A DNA stretch of 64,000 bases from Longimicrobiales bacterium (GCA_028823235.1 JAPKBW010000004.1:1-64000), one strand, 5' to 3'; numbered from the stretch's first letter, positions 52,119 through 63,100 are shown. Translations and numbers: made by a program. The notes: a model not told the origin generated them from the sequence alone.

Positions 52119-55100
52119 TTAGAAGGTGAAACGCGTGGAAAGCGTAAAGGAACGTGGAATGGGGAGAGCCCAACCTTCGGTTGACTGCAGGAAGTTGCAG
52201 TTCAGTCCGCCATTGCAGCGGCCGTTGACGTTGGTCTCAGGGTCCATCCCAGTGTAATCACTGCCCGGCAACCACATCGCCAGGTTCCGCGCACCGATGT
52301 TGATCGTTGCGGTCGACAGACCCCAACCATCTACGATGTCGGAAGGAATCCGGTACGAGAGCGAGAGCTCCCGGAACCGGATCATATTGGTGTCGAAGAT
52401 GCCGTTGAGGCCAGACATCGGAGACAGTCCCTCAATCTCACGTGCCCACGCGATGGCAGCGTCTAGACGCTGACCAGCCGACGAGGTTGGGCTTTGCATG
52501 ATGGCGCCCAGCTCCGCCGCACGCGGCGTGTTACGACCGATAACCGCGTTGGCTTTCCGGAACATGCCGGACAGGTCCTGGTTCTGACCGCCCCACTTGT
52601 AGTCGAATTGTGCCCGCAGCTCGAAGTTGCTAGCGAACGACATGTTGAAGCCGGCGGAACCAGCGAAATCCGGGGTCGGCTTGCCCAGCAGCGTCTCGAG
52701 GAGACCGCTACCGCAGTTGTTCGAAGAATACCCGCCGTTCGGCGTGTCGAAATCGGAGTTGCCGACCGCGAGAGGCTTGTACGTGCTCGGCTTCACCGGG
52801 TTGGCGAAGTAAGTCTCTGCAGTCGCCCGGTCCAGCGGCGTGCAACTTCCGTCGAGGTTCAACGGAATGTCGATATCGGCAATCTTTGCGCCGAAGAACG
52901 AACCCGGAGCATACCCCTCAAGGAGGTAGTTCCGGTAGCGCGGGTAGGAGCCACCCGTCTTGAGCGGCGGAGCGCCACCCAAACTGGTGATGTTCTCCTT
53001 GAGGTAAGCCGTATTAGCGAAAACGTTTACGGTTAGGCCTTCCCGCTGGATGAGGGCACCCTGAAGGCTGAGTTCCACGCCGGACCCGACGAGCTCACCG
53101 ATGTTGACGAGCTGCTCCTGCGTGAATCCACCCGTGACCGAGAACTGACGCGAAACCATCGCATCCGTCACGGTACGGTCCCAGTACGTCGCGTCGAGCG
53201 ACCAACGGTCCTGGAACAGGCCGAGCTCTGCGCCGACCTCCCACTCCGTCGAAACCTCTGGTCTCAGTGCGTTGTTACCGAGGTTAGCCGGCCCAACGCC
53301 CGGACCGTTGGAGGACGGTCGCGGCTGGTACGTCGTGAACTTCGCGAACGCATCCGGCTGGAGACCGGACTTACCGATCGCTGCCCGGACCCGGAAGGTC
53401 GAGAACGTGTCGTTCTCCCAACCGAGCCCCTGGCTTGGAATCACGGAAATCGACGCCTTGGGATAGCGAGCCGTCGCAAAGTCTTCACCGAACGCCGAGT
53501 TGGCGTCCCAGCGAACACCGAGGGTCAGGAAGACCCAGTCGTTGATCCCGACCTGATCCTGTACGTATCCACCCAGCTGTGTAACACGCGTCCAAGACTC
53601 GGAAGCGCTCTGGTTCGCGAGCGCGGAGAGCGTCTCAAGACCAGGACCGGGGAAGGTGTTTCCGCTACCACCGGCGGACTGCCGCTGGCGCATGAAACCC
53701 TGAGTACCGAAAAGCAGCGTGTTCTCGATGTTATCGGTAATGAAGGTGTTGTGTGAACCCTTCAGGTCCGCCGTGATTTCACGGCTCCGGTCTTCGTTGA
53801 CCCGGCGACTTCCCTGCTTGGAGTAGTTGGTGAAGTCATCAACGTCATAGCCGTACGGCTCGAAGAACCGACGATCGTCGGAGGTGAAATCAGCGCCGAA
53901 CGTCCCGTCGAGACGGAAACTCTCGGTCGGCGTGTAGCCGATCGTCGTGCTTCCAGCGAAGTGATTGGAAGACGCTTCGTTCAAACGATACGAAAACTCA
54001 CGGGTCGTCCCGAATGCCGGGGCGCCGTAGTAGTTGCCGCCGTCCATCGTCGTAGCACGCCGTGGCTGGCTCATCAGCATCGAGCTGAAGAATCCGACCA
54101 CGCTGTTTCCATTCTCCGGCGTGTGCTGTTCCATATCAGAGTAAAGCGTGCTCACGCTGATACGGAGTTTCGAACTGGGAACAACCGTCATGTTCGAAGT
54201 GAAGCCGACGCGACGGTTCTTATCCTGTGCGAAGTTGAGTCCCTCGACTTCTGGGAATGCGCTAGCCGCATCGACAACGCCATCTTCGTCCGTGATACGA
54301 CCCGAGACGAAGTACTGGAACAGATCCGAACCACCGGAGACGGAGGCCGAGTAGACCTGCCCGAAGCCGGCGCCGAGCCAGTCAGTAACTGGCGCTCCTT
54401 CGAAATCCTCAAAATCACCCGGGCTAACGCCAAAGCGATTCTGCATCCGCGCCCGGTACTCGTTCATCTTCGTCACGTCTGCAGCACTCGCGCAGCCAGC
54501 GGACGCGCAGTCGCGACCGATGTAGTCGTACGTCGATTCGATCCGGTTGGTCGGCGTACGGAGATCAGTCCAGTCCGCCTGCGCTGTGAACCGAGGCGCA
54601 CCAGAGCGACCCCGCTTCGTGAAGATCTGGATCACGCCGTTGGATGCCTCGGTACCGTACAACGTTGCCGCTGCAGCACCCTTGAGGATCTCGACGCGCT
54701 CGATCGACTCGGGCGGGATGTCATCGAGGCGGCTGGGGTTACCCGTACCAGCCAGGGAGACCACGGAACGGTCGACCCGGATTCCGTCGACGTAGATGAT
54801 CGGCTCGTTGAGCTGTGAAAGGCTCGAAGAACCACGAATGCGGATCGCAGCACCCTCACCGGTCGAACCGGAGGAAGGCAGTGCGACAACACCGGGCTCA
54901 CGACCTGCGATCATCTGACTGAAGTTAGCGATCGGTGCATTTTCGAGAGAAGCGGCATCGATCGAGGCGACGGTGTTACCGAGCCGCCTCTTCTCTGTCG
55001 CAACACCTGCACCCGTCACGACGATCTCGTTCAGGCTGATAGCCGTCTGCTGCATGCCGAAGTCAGCTACAACGGACTGACCGGCGCCGACCGTGACGGT

Positions 55101-55400
55101 CTGCGAACCGGAGCGATACCCAACGATCTCGGAAATGAGCTCGAGCTCGCCTGCCGGAACATTGAGGAGAAGGAAGCGACCTGCGGCATTTGTCAGGGCA
55201 CCGATACCGGTACCGCCGATGTACACCTGGACCGCCTCCAAGGGACGCTGCGAAGCAGCATCCCTGACCGTACCGACTAACGTACCCGTTTCCTGGGCCG
55301 TAACCGGTGCGGGTGCCCATCCGAGCATACCCGCGAGGGCCAAAACGAGGCCTCCGCGCAATAACCCGGACTTAAGACGTACTGACGTTGGTGACGTCAT
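52119..55400 (-). CDS. SusC/RagA-type TonB-dependent outer-membrane receptor
   Basis: 1093 residues: signal peptide to about residue 35 (VTAQ), carboxypeptidase-D-like domain (GTVRDAASQRPLEAVQVYIG), TonB plug (LNEIVVTGAG, EGAAIRIRGSSSLS, IYVDGIRVD), then a long beta-barrel ending in Phe (STRFTF). It imports ligands captured by its SusD partner. GGGAGG ribosome site upstream of ATG 55400. An upstream palindrome at 55481-55496 is a candidate operator. Confidence 0.93.
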   Translation of the reverse strand: MTSPTSVRLKSGLLRGGLVLALAGMLGWAPAPVTAQETGTLVGTVRDAASQRPLEAVQVYIGGTGIGALTNAAGRFLLLNVPAGELELISEIVGYRSGSQTVTVGAGQSVVADFGMQQTAISLNEIVVTGAGVATEKRRLGNTVASIDAASLENAPIANFSQMIAGREPGVVALPSSGSTGEGAAIRIRGSSSLSQLNEPIIYVDGIRVDRSVVSLAGTGNPSRLDDIPPESIERVEILKGAAAATLYGTEASNGVIQIFTKRGRSGAPRFTAQADWTDLRTPTNRIESTYDYIGRDCASAGCASAADVTKMNEYRARMQNRFGVSPGDFEDFEGAPVTDWLGAGFGQVYSASVSGGSDLFQYFVSGRITDEDGVVDAASAFPEVEGLNFAQDKNRRVGFTSNMTVVPSSKLRISVSTLYSDMEQHTPENGNSVVGFFSSMLMSQPRRATTMDGGNYYGAPAFGTTREFSYRLNEASSNHFAGSTTIGYTPTESFRLDGTFGADFTSDDRRFFEPYGYDVDDFTNYSKQGSRRVNEDRSREITADLKGSHNTFITDNIENTLLFGTQGFMRQRQSAGGSGNTFPGPGLETLSALANQSASESWTRVTQLGGYVQDQVGINDWVFLTLGVRWDANSAFGEDFATARYPKASISVIPSQGLGWENDTFSTFRVRAAIGKSGLQPDAFAKFTTYQPRPSSNGPGVGPANLGNNALRPEVSTEWEVGAELGLFQDRWSLDATYWDRTVTDAMVSRQFSVTGGFTQEQLVNIGELVGSGVELSLQGALIQREGLTVNVFANTAYLKENITSLGGAPPLKTGGSYPRYRNYLLEGYAPGSFFGAKIADIDIPLNLDGSCTPLDRATAETYFANPVKPSTYKPLAVGNSDFDTPNGGYSSNNCGSGLLETLLGKPTPDFAGSAGFNMSFASNFELRAQFDYKWGGQNQDLSGMFRKANAVIGRNTPRAAELGAIMQSPTSSAGQRLDAAIAWAREIEGLSPMSGLNGIFDTNMIRFRELSLSYRIPSDIVDGWGLSTATINIGARNLAMWLPGSDYTGMDPETNVNGRCNGGLNCNFLQSTEGWALPIPRSFTLSTRFTF

Positions 55401-55480
55401 GTCCGTCCTCCCTAGCTGGAGTTTGACTGATTGAGAACCACCCTACTATGAACCACTCGGAGCCAACCGCGCTCCTGGAG

Positions 55481-55496
55481 GGTGCATTAACGCACC
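55481..55496 (-). promoter_or_regulatory. Palindrome in the SusC/SusD upstream region
   Basis: GGTGCATTAACGCACC is an inverted repeat with seven of eight paired positions matching around a TTAA centre, 81 bases upstream of the SusC start. Size and symmetry fit a dimeric regulator site. No regulator gene is in view; this is inference from structure and position. Confidence 0.35.
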
Positions 55497-55504
55497 ACAA
55501 TCCC

Positions 55505-55537
55505 TCAAAGAAGGCTCGTACTGAGCCACCTCGGTGG
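55505..55537 (-). terminator. Adjacent hairpins, possible terminator of the ridA unit
   Basis: GGCTC-GTACT-GAGCC (55513-55527) and CCACC-TC-GGTGG (55526-55537) are small perfect stems that share an edge. On the minus strand the first stem is followed by TTCTTTG, a short T-rich tail, about 150 bases past the RidA stop and before the SusC start region. Terminator or leader structure; weak evidence. Confidence 0.35.
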
Positions 55538-55686
55538 GGAATAAAACCCGGCTTTTCTAAAAATCTACGTCATCCACATCCAACGTATTTCCGAGATTGT
55601 CGTAGCAAGGTACCCGGGGGCCTGAACAGGCGCAATGCATTTCAGAGCAACGTTTTCGAAGCCTCTTTCGTTATCTGTTCGGGACC

Positions 55687-56079
55687 TCAGCCGACTCGAA
55701 TCCGTGCGATGCACTCAATCTCGACGTCGCAGAATTTCGGAAGTGCGCCCGCCTGGACTGCGGCCCGCGCTGGACGATGGTCGCCGAAGTGTCGGGCATA
55801 GACGTCATTCATCTCCCCGAACGTGTTCATGTCCGAGAGAAATACCGTGGTCTTCACGACTTGGTCGAGCGAAGAGCCCGCCGCTTCGAGGACCGCGCGA
55901 AGGTTCCTGAGAACGAGCTCGGTCTGCTCCGTGACACTGCCGGTCAAGAGCTCGCCGGTGTTCGGGTCCAGGGGAATCTGCCCGGAGCAAAACACGAAGC
56001 CCTCTACCACTATTGCCTGTGAATACGGGCCAATCGCGGCAGGGGCATTATCGGTGTGGACGTATGTGAGATCGCTCAT
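55687..56079 (-). CDS. ridA: RidA-family enamine/imine deaminase
   Basis: 130-residue Rid protein, which hydrolyses reactive enamines/imines made by PLP enzymes. Family features: NAPAAIGPYSQAIVVEGFVF, GQIPLDPNTGEL, VVKTTVFLSDM, and the active-site Arg in HRPARAAVQAGALPK with the terminal Glu of VEIECIA. A PLP enzyme gene (D-threonine-aldolase-like) lies two genes upstream in the same direction. Confidence 0.94.
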   Translation of the reverse strand: MSDLTYVHTDNAPAAIGPYSQAIVVEGFVFCSGQIPLDPNTGELLTGSVTEQTELVLRNLRAVLEAAGSSLDQVVKTTVFLSDMNTFGEMNDVYARHFGDHRPARAAVQAGALPKFCDVEIECIARIRVG

Positions 56080-56105
56080 GTCATCTCTCTAGGGTGAAGT
56101 TGTAT

Positions 56106-57092
56106 TCAGATAGATTGAGTAACGTGGTCGAGGATGTCGGCTCGGGTCACTGGTGTCACACCCGACCGACCGATCCCGATCGCGGCCGCATGATTGGCAA
56201 GGATCGCAGCCTCTACAGCGCTGCCACCCGCCGCAAGCACCGAAGCCACTACGGCGGTCACGGTATCCCCGGCACCGGAGACATCGTAGACGGAACGGGC
56301 CACGGCTGGGACGCGGAAATGCCCACCACCCCCGCCCTGCACGACAACACCTCTTTCTCCCAGTGTCAGAAGCAGAACCTCGCAACCGAGACGAACGCGA
56401 GTCGCTTCCATCCAGTCCGCGTCGTCGGGGCAGATGAAGTCCCCCAAGGCGTCCTCTAGTTCCTTGGCATTGGGCTTGAAAACGGTAACGCCCCCAAAGC
56501 CGAAGAAGTTTCTGCGCTTCGGGTCAACGATCGACGGCAAGCCGTGCCGCGAGGACGCCGCCAAGGCCGCCTCGATGACACCCGGGACAAGGACACCTTT
56601 GTTGTAGTCTTCCATGATCAACACGTCAGCCGACGCGGCCAGCGAAACGATCTTCGCCCGGAGTTCAGCTTCGACGGTATCGTCGACGTCCGAGTCATCT
56701 TCGTAGTCGAAACGGACAATCTGCTGGTGCTGCGCCATGACACGGGTCTTCACGGTCGTTGGGCGCGTGGGAGTAATAACGAGCCCTTCGGTACCTACGC
56801 CGAGCTTTTCGAGGCCGGCCCGAAGCGTGATCCCCGCAGCGTCGTCACCGAGACATCCGACCGCGGTGCACGACGCTCCGAGCGCAGCCACGTTCGCGGC
56901 GACGTTCCCCGCTCCACCGATCGCCGATCGCTCAGACTCTACTTTGACCACTGGCACGGGTGCTTCTGGCGACACTCTCTCCACAGAGCCGCTGACATAC
57001 CGGTCGACCATGAGGTCGCCCACGACGAGAGCCCGAATCTGGGAAGCGGCATCGAGAAGCTGCGCCGCGCGCTCTCCCGTCAGTTCGGCCAC
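56106..57092 (-). CDS. hldA: HldA / RfaE1-type heptose 7-phosphate kinase (PfkB family)
   Basis: 328-residue PfkB kinase. SRIGGAGNVAANVAALG-like block (SAIGGAGNVAANVAALG), VDRYVSGSVERVSPEAPVPV, IVDPKRRNFFGFGG, FKPNAKE, and the C-terminal DVSGAGDTVTAV active-site motif all match HldE kinase domains. It makes heptose 1,7-bisphosphate for LPS. The adenylyltransferase half is at 33428-33913. GTG at 57092 (VAELTGERAAQ) is preferred; it overlaps the PLP-enzyme gene by 13 bases. Confidence 0.93.
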   Translation of the reverse strand: MAELTGERAAQLLDAASQIRALVVGDLMVDRYVSGSVERVSPEAPVPVVKVESERSAIGGAGNVAANVAALGASCTAVGCLGDDAAGITLRAGLEKLGVGTEGLVITPTRPTTVKTRVMAQHQQIVRFDYEDDSDVDDTVEAELRAKIVSLAASADVLIMEDYNKGVLVPGVIEAALAASSRHGLPSIVDPKRRNFFGFGGVTVFKPNAKELEDALGDFICPDDADWMEATRVRLGCEVLLLTLGERGVVVQGGGGGHFRVPAVARSVYDVSGAGDTVTAVVASVLAAGGSAVEAAILANHAAAIGIGRSGVTPVTRADILDHVTQSI

Positions 57093-58174
57093 GCCCCTCG
57101 CCCCCGACCCTCGAGTTGCATCAGGTGGAAGCCTTCCGAGGTCCGAGCGATCAGCTGGTCCTGCAGGTTCACCGACACGCACACGTGATTGGGAACGATG
57201 CTCACCCTCTCTCCGATAGTCGGGACCCAGTCGGACCCGCCGAGGTCCAACACCCCGTGCTCTTCGGATACACCCACAACAGTGACATCAGGTCGGTCGA
57301 GGAGGATTCCGTACCCACCTCCACCGCCCCGTGACTCCTTGGCCAACGCCTTGGAGCCCGCGTCGACAACGGCATGCCCGGGCACGGCGGTGGAGACCAC
57401 CGTTGCCAGCACGGTATAAGCGATGTCCTCGATGCCGGCTACGCCGAGATCCAGTCCCTCGCGATCATAGTAGATGCAGGACCCCGAGCGGATCTCAGTG
57501 AGACCCTTCATCTCGTGACTGCGCCATACTGTGGGTGTCGAGCCTCCAGACACGATTTGCGGAGACAAGCCCTCTGACTCGAGCGCCTCGAGTGTTCTGG
57601 AGATCCTGCCCGATATGTCGATCAGGCCGGCGTCCTGATCGGCCTCCTGCATGCGGATATGGCCGGGGTAGAACATCACGCCCCGGAAGTCGACTCCCGC
57701 CGTTTCGGCCGCGAGTCGTGCGAGGATGGCAACCTGGTCCGCTGCCCGGAGCCCGACCCGACCCATGCCGACGTCCTGCTCAACAAGGATGCCGACTGTA
57801 CGTCCCGCAGCAGCGGCTGCAGCAGCAAGCGGCTGCAACACCTCAGGCGAGTCAACCGCAACCTTGAGGTCTACGGATTCCGGGAGCCTCGTCATCCGCT
57901 CCAGCTTGGCTGGCCCCACCTGGGGGTAGGCGAGCAGGATGTCGTTTGTGAGCGACGACATCACTTCCGCCTCACGGAGTGTTGCAACCGTCAGACCCTG
58001 CGCGCCTGCGTCGAGCTGAATCTGCGCGACCGTCAGCGACTTGTGCGTCTTGACGTGTGGGCGCCACGAAAGCCCATGCTGCGTTGCATAGGCCGTTACC
58101 TGCTCTGCGTTCGCTCTCGCTCGATCGAGGTCGACGACGCCTGCCGGCGTCTCGACTGTAGAAACATCGATCAA
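57080..58174 (-). CDS. D-threonine aldolase-like PLP enzyme (DSD1/alanine-racemase N-domain fold)
   Basis: 364-residue fold-type III PLP enzyme. PLP-lysine region WRPHVKTHKS, then LVEQDVGMGRVGLRA, FRGVMFYPGHI, VSGGSTPTVW and the C-terminal metal-binding block SEEHGVLDLGG with VPNHVCVSVNL, a metal-site His/Cys typical of D-threonine aldolase and D-serine dehydratase. It acts on D-amino acids, producing an aldehyde or imine. RidA downstream would clear enamine by-products. Four-base overlap with the thioredoxin-like gene. Confidence 0.9.
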   Translation of the reverse strand: MIDVSTVETPAGVVDLDRARANAEQVTAYATQHGLSWRPHVKTHKSLTVAQIQLDAGAQGLTVATLREAEVMSSLTNDILLAYPQVGPAKLERMTRLPESVDLKVAVDSPEVLQPLAAAAAAAGRTVGILVEQDVGMGRVGLRAADQVAILARLAAETAGVDFRGVMFYPGHIRMQEADQDAGLIDISGRISRTLEALESEGLSPQIVSGGSTPTVWRSHEMKGLTEIRSGSCIYYDREGLDLGVAGIEDIAYTVLATVVSTAVPGHAVVDAGSKALAKESRGGGGGYGILLDRPDVTVVGVSEEHGVLDLGGSDWVPTIGERVSIVPNHVCVSVNLQDQLIARTSEGFHLMQLEGRGRGAWPN

Positions 58175-58683
58175 GACAGCACGTCCCCGAGTGCCTCGAG
58201 GAAGTCTGGATCGCCCTCCGGAATCGGCCCATAGCGCATCCAGCGCAGGACGCCCTCCCGGTCGATCAGGAACGTGGCCGGGAGTCCCAGTACCTGATAG
58301 AGCTCCATTCCCATCATCTGCGGATCGTGCAGAATCGTGTACGTGACTCCGTACTCCTCAACGAACATCGCGACGTCGCCTGCCGCGTCGCCGGTATCCA
58401 TAGAGATTCCGACAATTTCGAAGCCCTCGGCCTTGTGCTCCTCGTAGATGTCCTGGAGGTAGGGCGTCTCCATACGACAAGGGGTGCACCACGTCGCCCA
58501 CAAGTTGAGGAGCACCGCCTCACCACGCAGGGATTCGAGCGTGACCTCCTCTCCCGCCAGCGTGGTCGCCGCATATTCTCGAGCGGGCTGTCCAATCTGC
58601 GGAGGGCCAGCGTTGTCCGGCGGGACACAGCCCGCCACCATCACGGCCACGACCGCACCGATCACGATCTTCCGCATTTGCAT
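58171..58683 (-). CDS. TlpA-like thioredoxin-fold lipoprotein
   Basis: 170 residues with a lipoprotein signal (VVAVMVAGC) and a redox-active thioredoxin fold: GEAVLLNLWATWCTPCRMET with the WCxxC pair, EIVGISMDTGD, and cis-Pro region GLPATFLIDREG. Periplasmic thiol reductase/resurrectase type, for example in cytochrome c maturation. Start ATG 58683 with GGGGAG nine bases upstream; an ATG at 58692 overlapping the previous stop is possible. Confidence 0.88.
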   Translation of the reverse strand: MQMRKIVIGAVVAVMVAGCVPPDNAGPPQIGQPAREYAATTLAGEEVTLESLRGEAVLLNLWATWCTPCRMETPYLQDIYEEHKAEGFEIVGISMDTGDAAGDVAMFVEEYGVTYTILHDPQMMGMELYQVLGLPATFLIDREGVLRWMRYGPIPEGDPDFLEALGDVLS

Positions 58684-58688
58684 CCTTA

Positions 58689-59912
58689 TCATCTCCCCAA
58701 CTGAAGTTTCGTCACACGCACCTGCGGCTCTCCACCTGACACATCCGTCCAAGCGAGCAGCAGGGCGCCGTCTCCGGTCTGGGCCAATCGCGGGAATCCA
58801 CTCGGCCGCTCTGCGGACGTCGTAGTCACGGCCACGCTCTCGGTGACATCGCCGTCGGGCGTCACTCGCCGGAGCCGCACTTCGGCCCCTTCTCCTCCCG
58901 TGCCCTCAAGCCAGACGACGATCACAGAACCGTCTCCTGCCTGTAGAAGATCCACTCGACCCACCGGGCTGCCATCGTCGATCACGATCGGTGCGCCGAA
59001 GCTGGCGCCGCCGTCTTTTGAAAATGCTAGGTTGGTTCTCGGGACGTCACCGGCCCCCGTGAACCAGGCTACGGCGACCTCTTCACCCGACGCGGTTAGC
59101 GCCGGCCCGTTCACCGGGCAGCCCGCGATCTCCCACCCGTCATCATGAACTGGAGCACCCTCCAGCCACGTTCCGTCGACCATGCGCGCCACGTAGATGT
59201 CGCGGATCTCAGCCTCGGTGCGATTGCGATAGGCGACGACCGGCCCTACTGAGGTCATGCCGGTTGCAGTCTGGCAGCAATCGCACACTCGGCCGTCGAT
59301 GAGCATTTCCGGCCCGGGCGTTCCATCGGAAGATACCGTACGGTATCTGACCGTCATTTCCTTGCTGCCAGGTGTCCCGTCCGGAAGGTCAGCGTACTTG
59401 CGACCGTCGAGCCAGACAAAACCGATGTGATCACCGTCTGCGGTGGCAGACACGAAACCGTGTTCGGTAGCGGAGGTGTCATCGTGCGGGGTCCACGGTT
59501 CGGACCAGGTACGTCCCTGGTCCGTGGAATGCGCGATGCGCACACCGTAGTCGTATCCACCCGCAGCACCGCGCTGGAGCCAATGGGCCCACAGGGTCCC
59601 ATCCGGCCCGGGGCGGATCGAAGGGAAGTCAGCCCAGTTAACGAAGAATCGATCGCTGCTGGCGACAGTCATCGGTTCGTCCCAGCTGGCCCCGTCGAAG
59701 CGAGAGAACCTCAGATCATGTCCAGGCTCGGTCTTTTCGAGCCAGCTCATGTAGACAACGCCATCGGTCGACGAGAGGAAAGGCTCCCCGCTCGAAGTGC
59801 CAGCGGGAGAGACCTCCGGCGTGGCGGTGACAGTGAAGTCCTCAGCCGAATCCTGACTACAACCCAATACGAGTGCCGCAGCGGCGATGAAAGAAAGCGA
59901 GTGTCTACTCAT
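58689..59912 (-). CDS. BNR/sialidase-like exported lipoprotein
   Basis: 407 residues from ATG 59912 with lipobox VLGC. Asp-box-like repeats (HSTDQGRTWSEPW, AFSKDGGASFGAP) suggest a beta-propeller. An unusual cysteine cluster VCDCCQT lies near residue 230. The frame is open to 60062 but the upstream part has no signal; MSRHSLSF is the likely N-terminus. Operon with the TlpA-like thioredoxin, which may reduce its cysteines. Function unknown. Confidence 0.75.
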   Translation of the reverse strand: MSRHSLSFIAAAALVLGCSQDSAEDFTVTATPEVSPAGTSSGEPFLSSTDGVVYMSWLEKTEPGHDLRFSRFDGASWDEPMTVASSDRFFVNWADFPSIRPGPDGTLWAHWLQRGAAGGYDYGVRIAHSTDQGRTWSEPWTPHDDTSATEHGFVSATADGDHIGFVWLDGRKYADLPDGTPGSKEMTVRYRTVSSDGTPGPEMLIDGRVCDCCQTATGMTSVGPVVAYRNRTEAEIRDIYVARMVDGTWLEGAPVHDDGWEIAGCPVNGPALTASGEEVAVAWFTGAGDVPRTNLAFSKDGGASFGAPIVIDDGSPVGRVDLLQAGDGSVIVVWLEGTGGEGAEVRLRRVTPDGDVTESVAVTTTSAERPSGFPRLAQTGDGALLLAWTDVSGGEPQVRVTKLQLGR

Positions 59913-60153
59913 GGCGTATGCATATCTGGCGAGAAGAGTGGCACCGGTCAGGCTTTCTGAAGGCGCGTCCGGCAATAGAACGGCGCGACCGGGCAACGTC
60001 GAGTGGAACCCATGGGTATCAGGGTGGGGTTTCCATTGACACGCGGCGTAGCAGGCTAACAAACCGTAGCTTTAGAGCTTGAGACAAAGAAGGCGGCTCC
60101 GGGGGCAAAGTGTGCAAGTCCCTGGCGAATGATCGTCAAGAGGAGTAGACCGG

Positions 60154-63100
60154 GTGGCAAAGAACTATATAGATGAGGTCGCGATGAAGATGTCCCTGCC
60201 GACGGCAAATATCCGCCGAGCACTGATGGTCCTAGCCATGGTGGGCCTTGGTGCCTCCTGGATGCCCTCCGAGGCTACAGCTCAATATTTTGGGCGAAAC
60301 AAGGTTCAGTTCGACGACTTTGATTTTCAACTTCTGTCGACGGATCACTTCGACTGGTACTTCTATCCGGAAGAAGAAGAAGCCGTCATGGACGCCGTCC
60401 GCATGGGCGAGCGCTGGTACGAGCGACTGGCCAGGGCCTTCCAGCACGAGTTCGAAGCCTCGAAACCGGTCATCCTCTACGCTGATCATCCCGATTTTCA
60501 GCAAACCAATACGCTTTCCGGATTCATCGGTGAGGGTACCGGTGGCGTGACAGAGTCCATGAAGAACCGTGTCATCATGCCGATGACGGGTTCCTACTGG
60601 GACACCGACCACGTTCTCGGCCACGAACTGGTCCACGCTTTCCAATACAACATTGCCCAGTCGAGGCGAGGCGGAGGTCTCCAGGGTATGTCGACCCTGC
60701 CCCTCTGGCTCGTCGAGGGCATGGCAGAATATCTGTCGGTAGGACGGGACGATCCATTGACGGCGATGTGGATTCGAGACGCGATTCGTCGGGACGAACT
60801 TCCGACGATCGATCAGCTGACCAACGACCGCCGTTTCTTCCCCTACCGCTTCGGACAGGCCCTCTGGGCCTACATCGGCGGCACCTATGGCGACGACGCG
60901 GTGATGCAGATCTACCGCCGCGCGCTGCGCGTTGGATTCGAAGGGGCCATTCAGGGGGTCCTGGCGATGCCGACCGACTCACTGTCAGTCCGCTGGCGAG
61001 AGGCCGTCGAGGAGGAGTACCTCCCCTTCATGGAGGGACGCGACGAGCCCCAAATGGCCGGGAAGCCAATCCTCTGTCCATGCACGGGATCCGGGAAGGT
61101 CAACATCTCGCCGTCGCTCAGCCCGGATGGAAAGTACGTCGCGTTTCTTTCCGAAAAGGATCTCTTTTCGGTCGACCTCTACATGGCTGAAACCGCGACC
61201 GGGCGCATCATCCGCAAGCTTTCGAGTGCGAACTCCGACCCGCATATCGACGCACTTCGGTACATCGACTCGTCAGGGACTTGGTCGCCAGACGGAGCAC
61301 TCTTCGCCTATGTGGTCGTGGCGGGAGGGGACAATCAACTCTTCATCGTGAGCGCCGACAACGGTGTCGTGCAGCAGCGGATCAGCTTCGAAGGGATTGG
61401 TGCCGCAACGAACCCCACGTGGTCACCGGATGGTCGAACCATTGCCTTCTCTGGATCCGTCGGTGGCATCTCAGACCTGTACCTGTACGACCTCGAGACC
61501 GACGACATCACGCAGCTGACGGACGACAAGTACGCGGACCTTCAGCCAACCTGGTCACCAGACGGTTCCACCCTGGCTTTCGCGTCTGATCGCGGACCCG
61601 AAACCGACTTCGAGAGACTGGTCTACAGCAAGTTCCAGCTGACGACTCTGGAAGTCGCGACCGGGGAGATCGAAGTCCTTCCCGTGTTTGGGAATGTCAA
61701 GCACATCAACCCACAGTATTCGGGCGATGGGCAGACGATCTACTTCATCTCCGACCAGGACGGGGTCAGTGACATCTACGGGCTGAGCATGCAGACCGGC
61801 TCTGTTGACCGTCACACGAATGTCGCGACGGGCATCAGCGGGCATACGTACCTCTCGCCTGCGATGTCGGTTGCCCCGAACGGGACTGTCGCCTTCACGA
61901 TCTTCGATCAGCTCGAGTTCCACATCTATACGAACTCGGTGGACGAACCTGCGTCTCGAGTTACCGTGGTGGACAACGCCGCCATGCAGCCCGGCCGGCG
62001 GCTCTCACCCGCGAACCCGGACCGATTCAGCCGCATCGCGACGTATCTGACAGACGCCGAGACCGGCCTCATGCCCTCCGGCACGTATCGGCCCGAAGAC
62101 GCCGAGGAGTACAGCCCGAGCTTGGGAATCGACTATGTCGGCCAGCCCACAATCGGCGCTGGTACGGATAGCTACGGGAACTACATCGGTGGCGCGACGT
62201 CTGCGTACTTCTCCGACATGCTCGGGGACAAGGTCCTCGGGGTATCCCTCCAGGCGCAGGGCACGTTCAAGGACCTCGGTGGGCAGCTCTTCTACGCAGA
62301 CCAGTCAGATCGATGGAACTGGGTCGTGAGTGGTGGGCGCGTTCCCTACCAATTTGGCCAAATCTATTACTCGGCAGACGACCTCGGCACATATCAGGGC
62401 CTGGTGCGACAACGCATCTACATCACGTCAACGACGGGACAGATGCACTTCCCCTTCTCGACTACGGAACGGGTCGAATTCGGGCTCGGCCTCCAGAGAT
62501 ACAGCTACGACTTCGAGTTGGAGAAATACTATTACAACCAGTTTGGGTCGACCGTCGGATATGACAGGGAAAGCCTTGATGCTCCGACTCCACTCAGTCT
62601 GTTCCAGGTTTCCGCAGCGCTCGTTGGTGACAATTCCTATTTTGGCTTCGTGTCGCCGATCCGTGGCGGACGCTACCGCGTGGAGGTTGAACAGACCCAG
62701 GGCACGGTCGACTTTACGACGGTCATCCTCGATTACCGACGCTACTACGCACCTCATCAGAACTTAACATTGGGCGTTCGGGCAATGCACTACGGTCGCT
62801 ACGGCCTCGCGCCCGATGAGCAGTCTTCAGATGGCTTCGGCATCCTGAATCCGCTCTTCCTCGGCTATGAGACTTTCGTAAGGGGGTACTCCTGGGAAAG
62901 CTTCGAGGCATCCGAATGTAGGAATGGGGCAACCACAGCGAACACCTGTCCGTCGCTCAACCGCCTGTATGGCAACCGGCTGGCCCTTGGATCCTTCGAG
63001 ATGAGGATTCCCTTCATCGGTGCCGAGCAGTATGGAATCATCAACTTCCCGTTCCTGCCGACCGAACTGGTTGCATTCGTCGATGGCGGCTTGGCTTGGG

